From Diphasiastrum complanatum (Eukaryota > Streptophyta > Lycopodiopsida > Lycopodiales > Lycopodiaceae): a stretch of DNA of 64,000 bases. The DNA lies in NCBI GenBank assembly GCA_029204225.1, contig CM055112.1:26600118-26664117 (forward strand), given 5' to 3'. Shown here piece after piece: positions 10,121 to 21,734 of this stretch. A program made the translations under genes and the position numbers. The notes beneath the pieces are model-generated. The model ran no database searches and was not told where the DNA came from. It saw only the letters and a program-made list of their open reading frames with translations. The stretch's first letter is position 1, and each line of letters starts with the position of its first letter.

Positions 10121-10999
10121 GATGTGCAAATTTGATTTGAGAAAGGATAGCGTGGATGAGGGCTTGCTCCAAGATGCGGCTGGTGTGCCCTCTGATGGCC
10201 GTTGAAAACCTGATGGATGCTAAAAGTGAGTTGCAGATGAAATGTCCCCTTCACGCCTGATGCAGCTGTAGATGAAGAAGACCACAGATGAAGAAAAAGT
10301 GTCCCCGTCACACGCTAGAGAAGCTGCAGATGCAACGTCCCCTTCATGCCTTCAAAGACAGACAACACATGGCATGCTCCTCTTGTTCAAAAACACGTTG
10401 TAGGCAAAACAACACTATGCTTTGAAGAAGCAGCAGAGGGCAGGTCATCAGATGGATGTTGCTCTTACGAAATCACCTGATGGAAGTGCGATTAGTGATG
10501 GGTCACCCTGCTGACACCTTCAGATGCCAGGCAATTCGAGGAGTTGCTCACGTGTGGGCAATAAGCAGATGAACCTCTGAGCAAAAGATTCATCCATAAA
10601 GCGCTGATGGGCTTTGATCTGCCGTTTCACTGGGACATGCGAAGGTAGAAAATGGATTGAAAACAGGCAAAACGAGCTGCTGAACGAGCTAAAAATGTGA
10701 GAGTTCAAGATCTTAGATGCGCCCCCTTCTAAAAACGTGATAGGGCTTTGCATAAGCCCTCGAGTGTGGCTTGAGGATGGCTGCTAAATCTACTCCATAA
10801 ACCCTCTTTGTTAAAAAAAAACACGCTTTGAGATTTCTTGAAGGAAAGCAAGCAAGGAAGGATGCTTGAAAAAAAGCAAAAAGCAAAAAACAAAAAACCA
10901 GTAAGCATTAAAAAAAACAGCAACAAGCAAAAAGCACCAAGCAAGAAATAGCTTGAAAACAGGAAGAGTAGCGAGAAAGTAGAGAAAGCGAAAATAGAG

Positions 11000-11013
11000 C
11001 GGCAACGACGCCA
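11000..11013 (-). other. Gypsy primer binding site
   Basis: On the minus strand TGGCGTCGTTGCCG, close to the TGGCGCCGTTGCCG primer site common in plant gypsy elements, lies one base inside the LTR boundary at 11015. Confidence 0.8.
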
Positions 11014-11014
11014 A

Positions 11015-11758
11015 TGTTGGCTGTTCGCATCCCTCAACTCTGGCTATGGCTCCAACTAATGAGTGCTATGGCAAATTCCCAACTAAAACATGTTATGGCT
11101 CCGACTAGGCATTGTGGCTTTCCCAACCAATGGCTATGGCTTCCAACTAACCGAGAGGTTGAAGGATGAGAAGATCTACAGTGAGTGGGTGAGTATTTCG
11201 GGCAAGATCCACTCTTCTCTTGTTTCTCTACTTCAGAACTGACTCAAATGACGGCTTAACCTAATAATCTCCTCCTCTAAGGCTTACCCTACTAGAGAAT
11301 GGATGGCCTAGATTAACTTAACTTGTTGCTAGATGAATAATATACAATACAATGTGAAGTAAGACAATACATGAAACCACACAAGGGAGAACACTCAGAG
11401 AGAAAGATAGGCATGTATTGCAAATGAGGCTCTTCCACAAAGTGGACTCTTCCACTCCTATATATATACTTGGATTGGTGGTCACTTACAAAAAGGCATT
11501 ATGGGACAAATAGACCACATAGGCTTAACTTGGTACCATGAGACAAACTCCCAATGGACCATAAACAACTGAACTAACTTAAGTTGAACTTATTCAGACT
11601 AGTTTAAGTTTCAATCTTCTAGACTTAGGCTTAGAACTAAACAACTTTTAAGCCGTTACGACATGGCGCAAAGGCCTAAACTTGACTGATCCAGTTCTAG
11701 GCTTAAGTTTGTATCTTTTTCAAGATGGCTCGAATATTCCTTAGAATATCAGCCTACA
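11015..11758 (-). repeat. Gypsy 5' LTR
   Basis: 744 bp, bounded by TGTTGGCT and AGCCTACA, inverted ends with one mismatch. A TATATATA stretch near 11459 may be the TATA box. The outer boundary is fixed by the return of copia A2 RNase H coding sequence at 11759. No second LTR copy is in the window. Confidence 0.8.
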
Positions 11759-12310
11759 ATCCTCTTGATCCATACCATCTCCTTTGTGCAATGTGCAAGA
11801 GCTTTGTACTCGGCCTCACTAGATGACAATGAGATAGTGGCTTGTTTCTTCGACATCCATGATATAGCTCCATCACCTATGAAAATACAATGAGCACTAA
11901 TGGATTTCCTATCCATGACATCTCCAGAATAGTTCGAATCTGAAAATTCAAAAAGATTAGGTGATGATCCCTCATACAATATGCCAAAATCTCGAGTTCC
12001 AATGATGTACCTCAAAACTCGCTTTCCTAGCTTCTAATGCTCCTCACTAGGATCTTGCATGAATTGACTCAATCTTCCAGCATAATAGCTTAGATCTGGT
12101 CTAGTAATGGTTAGATAGATGAGTGAACCAACTAGCTTCCTATAGAGAGTAATGTCCTCGAAGGATCTTTCATTACCTCTTATAGTTAGCTTTACATGAG
12201 ACTCCATAGGTGTATCACTAGCTTTTGCATCTACCACATAAAATCTTTCTAGAATAGAATTAGCATACTTCTCTTGACAAATGAAAGAAGATTGAGAAGA
12301 TGTAATGACT
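11759..12310 (-). pseudogene. Copia A2 late RT and RNase H
   Basis: Contains LVGSLIYLTITRPDLSY (RT end), then YSGDVMDRKSISAHCIFIG and SLSSSEAEYKALAHCTKE (RNase H with its Asp and Glu). A stop at about 12034 lies between the two. Coding sequence is cut at 11759 by the gypsy LTR. Confidence 0.85.
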
Positions 12311-13041
12311 TCTAGCTTGATCCCAAAATGGTTTGTCAAGATTAGCACTTAATCTCATAGCTTTAGCACTTTCAGATAAAGTCCTATTCTTCCTTTCAGC
12401 CACTCCATTTTGTTGTGGAGTCCTTGATGTTGTATACTCCCTCTTGATCCCATGCTCATCACAAAAGGCCTTAAACTTGGAAGATATGTATTCACCACCA
12501 TTGTCACTCCTCAAGCACTTGATCTTTGTGGAAAATTGGTTCTCCCTTGCATTCTTGAACTTGATAAAGACATCATTCACTTCATCCTTGCTATTTAGTC
12601 ATGATAGATCCAACAAAATCTACTAAAATCATCAATGAATGTTACATACATATTAGTTCCACTATTGCTAATTGTAGTAAATCCATGAATATTCGAATGT
12701 ACAAGTTGATGAGGCTTTGTAGATTTAGATATAGATCTAGTATAGGGTACTCTATGTGACTTGGACAAAGCACAAAACTCACAAACATGTTTGATGCCAC
12801 TTAAGGAACTTGGAAGACCTATCACAATCTTCTTCCTAGCCATTACCTCCAATGACTTGAAGTTGAGGTGTCCCATCCTTTTATGCCAAACCTCTTGAAT
12901 AGGTATTTGCTCCCTTGCAACACATCCAACTCGGTTATCAATAACACAAGCATCTAGTTTGAACAACTTCCCTTGAATTTTACCTTTTCCAACCAAGACA
13001 TCCTTCATTTTGATCAAACAAGCATCTCCATCAAACTCCAA
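12310..13041 (-). pseudogene. Copia A2 GAG-pre-integrase and integrase core
   Basis: Same blocks as A1, including the Asn in VHSNIHG in place of the catalytic Asp, and the same frame break after WIYHD. The core has DNGGEY and NGVAERKN. After DKPFWDQA the frame runs into RT-derived sequence because of the internal deletion. Confidence 0.85.
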
Positions 13042-13066
13042 CTTGAGGCCTTGCTTAGCATTTGAC

Positions 13067-13357
13067 TCACACTAAGCAAATTCTTGGTAATACATAGAAT
13101 AAACAAGACATCCTCCAAATGAAAATTCTTATTTTTAGAGAGAGAAATAGGAATTGTGCCAATCCCTTTGATTGCACACTCACCATCATTGGCGTGTAGA
13201 TCACCCTCTTGTCATCTCTATATGCCAACAAAGAAGTGAAGTAATCTTTGTGAAAGGTCATGTGTGAACTTGCTCCACTATCAATCCACCAAGGATCTAG
13301 ATCTCCATCATTAGCAAGCATCACAAAAGCATCATCATTTGTATCTTGAACATCCAA
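13067..13357 (-). pseudogene. Copia A2 protease
   Basis: DPWWIDSGASSHMTFH is the intact aspartic protease active-site block. A one-base slip at about 13195 (TTGGCGTGTAG compared with A1 TTGGCCGTGTAG) breaks the rest of the domain. Confidence 0.75.
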
Positions 13358-14182
13358 ACCATCCTCATCAAGAGTAAGATTACCTTGCTTGTCTCCTTGA
13401 TCTCTCTTCTTCTTGTAGCACTCACTTGCAAAGTGTCCTTTGATGCCACAATAGAATTACTTGAGCTTTGATATATCCTTCTTTTTGCCACTTGAAGAAG
13501 CATCCATTTGATCTTGCCCTTTAGACCACTTACTTTTGGTTTTGCCCTTGAATTTGCCCTTTGTGAACATAGCATCTTCTTGAAGTGTCGATGTAGATCC
13601 ACCTCTTGCTTGAAGCCTATATTCCTCATTGATCAAGATCTCTTGAAGATCCATCAAACTTAGTAAAGTCTTTTGAATAGCAATACTTTGAACAATGTTA
13701 GCATGAGCATCCAACAAGCCATTAAGAACTACTTGAATAAGCTCTCCTTCCTTAATGCTTTCATCAATGCAAGCCAACTCATCATTCAATGCTTTCATCC
13801 TCAAAACAAAAGTACTTGGACATTCTTCATTATTTTGCAAACAAGAAAATATTTTCCTTCTTAGAGTCAACACTCTAGAAGTAGACTTGGATTCATAAAG
13901 CTTCTTCAATGAATTCCAAGCTTCCAAAGATGATGTACACTTACCAACTTCCTTGAGAAGCTCATTGGTAACATTCATCTTTATCATGTGTAGAGCCTTC
14001 TTGGACCTCTTGTCATACCTCATTTGATCTTGTTGTATTGCTGGTCTCTCCTCCAAACCTACAACAATATCCAAAACATCATTCATCTCAAGAAGTGACT
14101 CCATCCCCACTTTCCACAATGAATAGTTACTTGAGGTAAGCCTATCATTGGCTTCCAACATGACTCCAATTGAGGTTGCCAT
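13358..14182 (-). pseudogene. Copia A2 gag with nucleocapsid region
   Basis: 241-codon frame from an ATG at 14182, starting like A1 gag but continuing through LQEDAMFTKGKFKGKTKSKW and a zinc-knuckle-like stretch at about 13400-13450 (ACTTGCAAAG and ACAATAGAA on the plus strand), with one stop before the knuckle. It shows what A1 has lost. Confidence 0.8.
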
Positions 14183-14727
14183 GTAGCAATGACCAGATCT
14201 TCTCTTTCAACCTATTTCAATGCACAAAGCACTCCTTTGAACAACAAAAAATGATTTCAAAAGAAATTACCAAGATTTGAAACTATCTCACAAATTCTCT
14301 TCTAGCACTTATATCAAGCAAATCAACACATAGAATCATGGAATCTTGATCAACCTATGATCTATCCTCAATCTAATGACTTTTTGCCTCTTCCTAAGAT
14401 TGAAACACACTTAAATGAAGTCCAACAACCTCACTATCTAGAGATCCAATCAAAATTAGGGTTTTGACAAAATCACAAAAATTTGACTATTCCAAATCTA
14501 CTTGCAAATGCTGAAAATTTGATATGCAATCTATTAGCCACCACTTGGGCTGATCTAATGATCCAAAAATGGGCCAAATCCAGTATGTGAAATGAAAAAT
14601 CGAAATTGATCAAGTTTATAGACCTATATAGGATTTTGATCTACAAAAGATCCAATCTACAAAAGCTAAAAACTCAATTTTGATGTAGAATCCCTTCTAC
14701 CATGCTCTAGACTTGATATCTTCATGA
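14183..14727 (-). other. Copia A2 leader
   Basis: Closely matches the A1 leader. It ends abruptly at CTTGATATCTTCAT, where the primer site and inner LTR end should be, and joins LTR sequence. Confidence 0.7.
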
Positions 14728-14935
14728 GATACAAACACCAATAGAACTTGATCAAACTTGAACGAAATGATTATGTACTGTTGCTGTCCATTCAAAACTA
14801 GCAAGCTACTGTCATTCACACGTGTGAAACCAAAAATAGCATTTATGAATCATTCTACACATAAATTTGCATACAATCACCAATATAGTGCACCAATGGA
14901 TAGTAGAACCCAAGGAGAACCATGTATAAGCATTG
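14728..14935 (-). repeat. Partial copia A2 LTR
   Basis: About 208 bp matching the middle of the A1 LTR, with the palindrome CACACGTGTG near 14818. Both LTR ends are missing; the outer side abuts copia B. Confidence 0.8.
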
Positions 14936-15731
14936 TGAATGCTTCCTCAGGTGTTATCTTTGGTATGGCAATGGTAGGATTTCTATTTTGAAGATAGACT
15001 GCCGTGCTACATGCTTCTGACCAAAAATCTTTTGGTAGTTTCTTCTCAGCTAGCATAGATCTAGCACTTTCCACAATCGTACGATTCTTCCTCTTAGCTA
15101 CACCATTGAGAGCAAGAGTATGAGCTTGCGTAAATCGTCTTTTAATCCCACATTGATCACAAAGATCATTGAAGTCATTAGACTTGTACTCACCTCCACT
15201 ATCTGATCTTAGGACTTTGATCTTTCTACCTGTCTGATTTTCGACCAATGCTTTGAAGCTCTTGAAGTTATCAAATGCATCTGATTTCTTCTTCAAGAAG
15301 TAAATCCACGTCTTATGTGACATATCATCAATAAAGGTCATGAAATAGAAGGCTTTACCTAAGGACATGGTCCTCATAGGCCCGCATAAATATGTGTGGA
15401 TTAAATCCAGGATGTTCTTTGCTCTTGCAACACCCGCTTTATTGAACTTCTCTTGATGCTGCTTCCCATATATACAAGATTTGCACATCGATTTCAAGTG
15501 ATCTTCTATGGTAGGCAATCTTGTTACCATTTCCAATTTTCTCATCAAACTGAGGCTTCCCAAGTTCAAGTGACCAAGCCTCTTATGCCACAACCTAGTT
15601 TGCGATGGAATGGACGATATAAGTCCATGCTGTCCCTTAATTGTAGCATTCAACTTGTACAATTTTGTATTGGGCTCTCTTACTCCATCCACAATAACTT
15701 GAACTTTTGGTTCACATCCTTCACACAGCAA
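14936..15731 (-). pseudogene. Copia B GAG-pre-integrase and integrase
   Basis: A single open frame of about 265 codons with HKRLGHLNLGSLSLM, the zinc pair CKSCIYGKQH, then HTYLCGPMRTMS in which the first catalytic Asp is Tyr, SDSGGEYKSNDF (second Asp) and ALNGVAKRKNRT, where Lys stands at the usual Glu-Arg position. Two of three catalytic residues therefore look changed, so it should be inactive. The last residues run into A2 LTR sequence. Confidence 0.85.
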
Positions 15732-15734
15732 CCA

Positions 15735-16285
15735 TTAGGAGAGTTTTGAACTCCAAAAAGACTCTTTAAGAATTCGTGCAAGATGTCTGTTATATTATTA
15801 AAATATTATAACACTAATACCTTTGATTTGCCATATCGTTTTAAATCATATCTCATAAGTATGTCATCTAATATATCATTGAAAAGCCGTTGTTGAGCGC
15901 TTTCCAATGCACCAAAACTTTGCTAAATTTGGACTTACCACTAAAAAGTTATGCCATTTTTAGTGTGGACTCAGAAAGTTACGTAACGTAGATTTCAAAT
16001 TTGAGTGTTTTGATTGGTCCATGTGTAAGAAAAAATAAGAAAAAATATAAAAAGAATCTTTACAAAGGTCTTTTTTGGATTTAGAACTTCTGTAATGGAT
16101 CATGGACGAATTCTACTTTCAACTTTTGATCAGTAATGACTCCAACAGAAAGTAGATTTTTCTTTAAACCTGGTACGTAAGTACCTCCCTGATCATCCTG
16201 CTTTTGCCATCAGGTAGTTGGATTGAAACGTGCCTATCCCCTTGATCTTGCACACCTCACCATTTGCTTGTGAAACAGATGTTCC
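15735..16285. other. Unassigned stretch inside copia B
   Basis: Lies between integrase and protease. No copia-like frame is seen in about 15760-16090. It could be a small insertion or strongly decayed sequence. Confidence 0.4.
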
Positions 16286-16286
16286 A

Positions 16287-17285
16287 TTATCCAACACCCT
16301 TCAAACTACTGAACCCATTCTTGTACCTGTCATGTGTCCTTGTGGCTCCCGCGTCAATATACCATGCTTGATCATCTTGATTAGATGACAATGCAGATAT
16401 GAAGATGCTAGAGTCTTCAATCTCACCCTCATCGACAAGGTTACCTGCTTGTTTTGGTTTCCCCTTGCCTTGTTCCGCCAGGAATTTGCGACATTCACTC
16501 TTCCAATGGCTTTTTTTTACCAACAAGGAAGCACTTGTCTTTATTCTTTTACCGGAAGATCCCTCGTCCTCCTGAGACTTGGCAAATTGTTGCTTAGACT
16601 TCTTCTTGCCCTTGCCCTTGCCTTGTTTTTGGCGTGTCGCAAGTGCCTGATCGTCAATATTTTGACGTCTAGCTTTCACCATTTCTCGTCATTGCTCTTC
16701 CTGCATCAAGATTCCTGTGAGCTCGTCAAGGTTGGCAATCTTTCTCTTCATGTTATTCCGCTCACAAACGTCTGATAGGGTTCTGCAATGTCGCACAATG
16801 CATTGTGCACCAGCTCCACATCACGTACGCATTCACCAATAGAATGTAGTTCATCTCTCATTGTCTGATTTTGGTCATGTATGTCTGATGTGCTCTCCTT
16901 GCTCCATGCGGGCACTATTCAACTTTGACTTCAGAAACATGATTCTTGACGGATTTGACGTCTCGAACTGCTCCTTTAGCACATCCCATGCCTGTTTGGG
17001 TGTCACAGCATCACAAATGTGGGTAATGATGTGATCCTTCACTGACAAGTTAATGAAGCGTCAAAGCTTTCCTCATCTTTTTGTCGAACACTTTGATATC
17101 TGCTTCATTTGGGGCGGCCTTCTCTCATCACCTGTGACGACTTCCCACACGTCTTTCTCCATCAGTATGCTTTTCATTTTGAATTTCCACACTGCATAGT
17201 TAGAAATCGCGTCCAATTTGCTACTTTCACTCAAAATGTACTCTCCCATGTTTGCCATCGCAAAACTGCTTGAAACTTCTGCCAT
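16287..17285 (-). pseudogene. Copia B gag and protease start
   Basis: Starts at ATG 17285 with KLDAISNYAVWKFKMKSIL, a plant copia gag block. It breaks after GDERRPP and resumes in other frames (KDHIITHICDAVTPKQAWDV-like at about 17000). It ends with a Lys/Gln-rich linker, a zinc-knuckle-like HWKSEC and QAWYIDAGATRTHD, the protease active site with Ala for the usual Ser. Confidence 0.75.
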
Positions 17286-18577
17286 AGGCTAAAAACAGTA
17301 TGCCGAGGCCAACAATGATGTCAGAAAGTTGAAAATAATGACATGCACTTTTTCCCTTACCAGGCCCACTCGTCGCCTATTCCACCAATTGAAAGCCAAA
17401 TCGGCGTCGCCCTTCCGAAATGCACTCAGTCGTCCAACTCCCAACAACGTGCCCAGTGGAATGGTGAAATCACTTCTGGCGTACTCCGAACACTTTTTTC
17501 CACTGCAATCACTCTATTTTGGTGCACCGTACTTGTAGGTACAGTCCGGGTGCCCTTCGTTTGGAGGTTATAGCCTTTCGTTTGGGTCAAAATGGGCGAA
17601 GGACCCAAAAAATAGGGACTTTTCCTAGTTTTTGAACTGTTTCTTCACCTTGAAGTAATACTTCACTCTTCACCCTAGGGCCCCAACTCACTTTTAAGTA
17701 TGAACATTTTTAATGAAGTTGAAGGCACCTAGATGCTCTTCACTTCTTCATGCCCCTCTTCAACAACCCTTTAGACTCCATCCAATGGTTGAATCTGATC
17801 CAACTGTGGATATCCCTTCTGTGTAGCACAATTTGAGACGTCGATCTTGTAACTCCTCTATCCAACGGATCTGAACACTTCTGTGTACCAATGGAGAGTC
17901 TTGTAGACATTGTCCACTTTGAAACGCTACGCTCTCACCCTGGTTCCAAGCGCGAACTGTCCGCGACCTCCCTGTCTGGGCCGCGACTCCCCACACTGAT
18001 TTTTGTTTGATCTAACTCGCATGTCGATCAATTTGACCATGATCTGAGGCCTAGATCAAGGTCGCCCTACTGATTCCAAGACTGTAGAGTGCTCACTCAA
18101 GAAATTCCGTGGAGAAACGGTGATTTTAGCTCAACTTGACAAAGTGGCTTTTTTTTTATCTTTTACCGCAAATCTGCTAGGTTAACTGTCTGGAGACAAA
18201 TCTCTGACATAAACCTCACAATATCTTCATGGCTGGTTGACAATGTGATTAACTTCCTTCTTTTCCTTAAGGCATCCAAAACGGTGCACAAACAGCGAAG
18301 AAATCACCAGTTATGTATAAAAACCGTAACCCAAACCCGGTTTCAATTTTCAGCTGGCTTCAAAATTATCAATTTTTCACTAATTTTTTCCCTGTCTGAT
18401 GCTATGCACAGGCTAATAATCCCTCTGCTAAGCTTAGCAATCCATTATAAACTAGAAAACCATGCACCATTGCTTCTCTTTCTGTCTTCAACCCGCTGTA
18501 AACCTCGAACTCTCAGAAGACAGTTTTTCCGAAGCTCTCTTCAACGACGATGATGTACTGTGTACACTCCCTGTACG
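17286..18577 (-). other. Copia B leader region
   Basis: About 1.3 kb between primer site and gag with no recognisable gene. Short frames exist, none with a motif. Confidence 0.45.
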
Positions 18578-18589
18578 GCTCTGATACCA
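18578..18589 (-). other. Copia B primer binding site
   Basis: TGGTATCAGAGC on the minus strand, initiator-Met type. The flanking LTR end is not a clean TG/CA, so it is mutated. Confidence 0.75.
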
Positions 18590-18850
18590 ACTTAGAATTG
18601 GCTTTGCACAGGAACACAGATCATGCTACACAGTAACACAGACAGAAGACACTCTTTATAGCAAGCTCACATAACAACTATATTTCTCAAAATGAAATTA
18701 CACTGTACATATAGTTGTTCACTCAGGCAACCCATGCATGACCCAGGTTGCCATTGGCGGGACGTGTGTCCCGTCGACTTGCCTCGTGGCGAGGCCAACT
18801 GATCCTTATCCACTGATAGGACCCACAGTACAGTAACACAATGATTCTAC
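18590..18850 (-). repeat. Probable copia B 5' LTR remnant
   Basis: Placed only by its position outside the primer site. The right boundary is not determined. Confidence 0.35.
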
Positions 18851-19720
18851 TTTAATTCAAACTTTGTTGATAGGGCCAGCCATTCTTTTACACATTTGAG
18901 CAAATATAGAGTTGAACAGTGAGGAAAAAATGAAATTGAATGAACTCGCAAACTAGTTTCTACTGTTTTATGACAAAAATATTGGTGCCTCTTAAGACAA
19001 AATCCATGTATCAATCTTTTTCTTTTTAATATATAAAATCACCTTCCGGCATCAAAAGGTGCATGTTAAAGAAAGATACCTTTTTTTTGTGTAAAAAAAT
19101 TACAAGAACAGTATGTGATAAAACGAAGTGAAAATTGTTTTCATGGTGGAGAAGGTCCACCTCCTTGACTAAAGGGCTAATAGAATAATTTTAACTATTT
19201 TGCAAGCAATTGATGCTCTTTTTAGCAAACTCCAATGATAAGGAATAATGATCTTGTAAAGGAAGGAATTAGCATTGAGATACTGATTTTTATCTTAGTT
19301 TCATGAAACATAAAAAATCTAAAATTTTAAGCTCCCAACCTAATCACTCTTCAAAATAGTTGACAACACAACACAAACCAATTGGTTCAATCACCATAGT
19401 ATAGCATCAAGTACTTCGAGACTAGACAAATAGAATTGCTCACCAACAACTGTATATACACACTTTATCATCACAAGTACAAAGAAATGCAACTTAAGTG
19501 CTCAACATGGGCTCATAAAAGAATTGGCCCGATAATTCTAGCACTAAGTATAATATGTCATCGTCAAACTTAGAAAGTAGCCATAAAGAAATCACATGTC
19601 AATTATTGCTAATTTAACTCTCTCCCTCAATAATCGACGTCTCGCTTGATCTAAGACTTATTCTATTCATGGAACATACCTCCATGATAGTATTATACTT
19701 CAGTATTGACAAAGAAAAAA
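18851..19720. other. Intergenic, possible LTR of copia G
   Basis: AT-rich without a supported gene. On the minus strand TTGAGGGAGAG at about 19618-19628 looks like a polypurine tract, so sequence to its left may be the 3' LTR of copia G; its ends were not found. Confidence 0.35.
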
Positions 19721-19723
19721 TTT

Positions 19724-21330
19724 TTACATAACCATTTCTATGCCAAGCTTAGTTCTAAAAGTCTCAAACTTGTCTTTCCATAAGGCTTTTGTGAATATAT
19801 CAACAAGTTGCAACATTGTAGAGCATTGTGTAACACTAATATCTTCAGATTGTAACTTTTCACGCACAAAATGATATTTTATTTCAATGTGTTTAGTTCT
19901 TGCATGAAAGATTATATTTTTGGCCAACTGTATCTCGCTTTAACTATCACTGAAGATAATAGTTGGGTGTGTTTGCTTTATACGAATCTCACTCAATAAT
20001 CTTTGTAGCCAGGCAGCTTCTTGAGTAGCAAAATTTAACGCTTTATACTCAGCTTCTGTCGATGAAAGAGAAATGGTGTCATGCTTCTTATTAGGCCATG
20101 AAAAATAGCCATTTCCAAAGTTTAAAGCATAACCATGAATTGACTTTCTATCATCTATATTGCCAGCCGAATCAATGTCAACATAACCTTGTAACCTAGG
20201 TAAAGTATTTTGCTTCCTATAAACCAAGCCAAGGTTAGGTGTGCCCTTCATGTACCTCAAGATCATTTTCACGGCTTTCCAATGATCCAAAGTGGGTGAT
20301 GACATAAATTGACTAATCAAGCTCACAACATAGCAAACATCAAGATGAGTAGTCGTAAGATAAATCAAACTTCCAACTAGTTGAAGAAATAGTGTAGTGT
20401 CAACTTGACCACTATAATCAATACAAGACAACTTCTTACTAGCTTTGCATGGAGTGATGAAAAGTTTGCACTCTATCATGTGGAATCTCTCTATAATATC
20501 GCGAACATACTTGCTTTGACATAGCCTGATGTCATTGCCATTATGCCATACTTCAACCCCCAAGCAATAATGCACATGATCTAAATATGTCATCTCAAAT
20601 TGCTTGCACAAGTTGGCTTTGATGGAGTGAATGAGATTCTCGTCATTGCCTGTGATAATTATATCATCAACATAAAGCACAACCTAGGCAATGCTATCAT
20701 TGTTTATAAGAAGATAAAGATTTGGATCTGAACTTCTTCTCATAAACTCGTGAGAGAGAAAGTAATGATCAATACGTCCATACCATGCATGTGGTGCTTG
20801 CTTCAAACCATAGAGTGCTTTGTGTAGCTTGCATATGTTATGTTATTGTCCCTTCAAAACAAAGCCTTATGGTTGGAGCATGTATACTTCCTCTTCTAAG
20901 TCACCATTTAAAAGTGCAGATTTCACATCCATTTGATGAATCTTCCACCCAAAATGGGATGTTAAGACAATGATTAGGTGTAGCGTAGTCCACTTAGCCG
21001 CTGGAGCAAATGTCTCCTCATAGTCAATCCTTTTACTTTGCTCATAGCCTTTCACACCACTAAGTGTGCCTTATGCTTTGCGATTGTGCCATTCGCATAA
21101 AACTTTGTTTTATATACCCATTTGTTGTCAATGGGTTTCTTTCCATGTGCTATATCAACCAACTCCCATGTACCATGATTCCATCTCCTCTTCCATTTCA
21201 CTTTGCCACTCTTTGAAATCCTTTGACTCATCAAAAGTTAATGGCTCTCGACACTCCAAAATGTCGCTCATTAGGGCATAGTTCACATGATAATGATCAG
21301 GAGCTTTCCTTTCTCGCATTAAGGGTATAT
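19724..21330 (-). pseudogene. Copia G RT and RNase H, 5'-truncated
   Basis: Minus-strand pieces in order: linker near 21280, ELVDIAHGKKPIDNKWVYKT (RT entry), YEETFAPAAKWTTLHLI and QMDVKSALLNGDLEEEVYM (RT), LYVDDIIITGND with the YVDD catalytic box at about 20650-20680, LVGSLIYLTTTHLDV, then RNase H SLSSTEAEYKALNFATQEA and ARTKHIEIKYHFVRE, ADIFTKAL-like end at about 19760. Several stops and slips are present. It lacks gag, protease and integrase. It is the best-preserved copia RT in the window. Confidence 0.88.
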
Positions 21331-21333
21331 GGT

Positions 21334-21734
21334 GCCACCTAATAAATTGCCTTGCTCAGAAGCATGATGGACTCCAAATGGTCCAAGTTTTGCTATAGAG
21401 TCCATTTGGAGATTTAAGTAATCATCGGAATACATGGCCAAGATTGATAATGAATTATAGCATGCCACCTTGTTTTATACCAAAAAGTTTTTAATATTGC
21501 TCTTTGATTATTTTGCACCAAAGTAAAGCTTGAAAATATTAATGTCTACTTATAGGTTGTGTGGACTCACTCTAAACTCACTTGAGTTTTTATGTTATTA
21601 GCTAAATCAATCAACAATAATTGCATGAAGTGTGATGTTTGATATTTTTTGTGAATGAGTCAAGTCATTATTGAACAATTGGAGTATTTGTGGCATAGTT
21701 TATTGGCTTATGAGGTTACCAAAGATTTGTATCA
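21334..21734. other. Intergenic AT-rich sequence
   Basis: No gene seen. A short inverted repeat, CTCCAAATGG and CCATTTGGAG, lies near 21371 and 21402. Confidence 0.5.

Larger units (their letters stand above)
8750..10999 (-). other. Gypsy gag-less leader with degenerate repeats
   Basis: About 2.2 kb between the primer site and the pre-RT frame. No gag motif (major homology region or zinc knuckle) was found on either strand. It is made of degenerate repeated words: ACTCGCACAGAAGATGACTCG-like units at 8830-9180, a 3 x 20 bp array at 10061-10120, and CACGCC/GATGAAGAA words at 10240-10360. It may be a non-autonomous replacement of gag. Confidence 0.6.
1..11758 (-). mobile_element. Ty3/gypsy LTR retrotransposon, 3' end beyond window, split by copia A1
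   Basis: Minus-strand element. Its 5' LTR lies at 11015-11758, a primer binding site at 11000-11013, a gag-less leader at about 8750-10999, a pre-RT region at 8208-8747, RT at 7294-8157, RNase H at about 6900-7263 and integrase at 6104-6735 plus 431-947. The domain order RT, RNase H, integrase places it in Ty3/gypsy. Bases 953-6098 belong to the inserted copia A1. The coding sequence has at least two frameshifts and several in-frame stops, so it is dead. The left end is not seen. Base 11759 onward resumes an interrupted copia RNase H frame (element A2), so the gypsy element inserted into A2. Confidence 0.85.
11759..14935 (-). mobile_element. Copia A2, truncated sister of A1, interrupted by the gypsy element
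   Basis: Same family as A1 by near-identical gag, protease, integrase and leader sequence. It keeps part of RT and RNase H (11759-12310), which A1 lacks. An internal deletion joins the integrase core directly to late RT at about 12305-12315. The 5' end keeps only part of an LTR (14728-14935). The primer site and the inner LTR end are missing, the leader running straight into LTR sequence. Confidence 0.85.
14936..18850 (-). mobile_element. Copia B (Tnt1-like), truncated
   Basis: Minus strand: LTR-like sequence from about 18590 rightward, primer site 18578-18589, long leader, gag and protease, unexplained stretch, and integrase up to 14936. RT, RNase H and the 3' LTR are absent, being cut off at the junction with A2. 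Protein blocks differ clearly from family A. Confidence 0.75.

Noticed and set aside
10729-11037. Phe/Leu-rich frame of 102 codons on the minus strand
   Set aside because: It comes from an AAG/AAAAAGC-rich leader of the gypsy element, overlapping the primer site.
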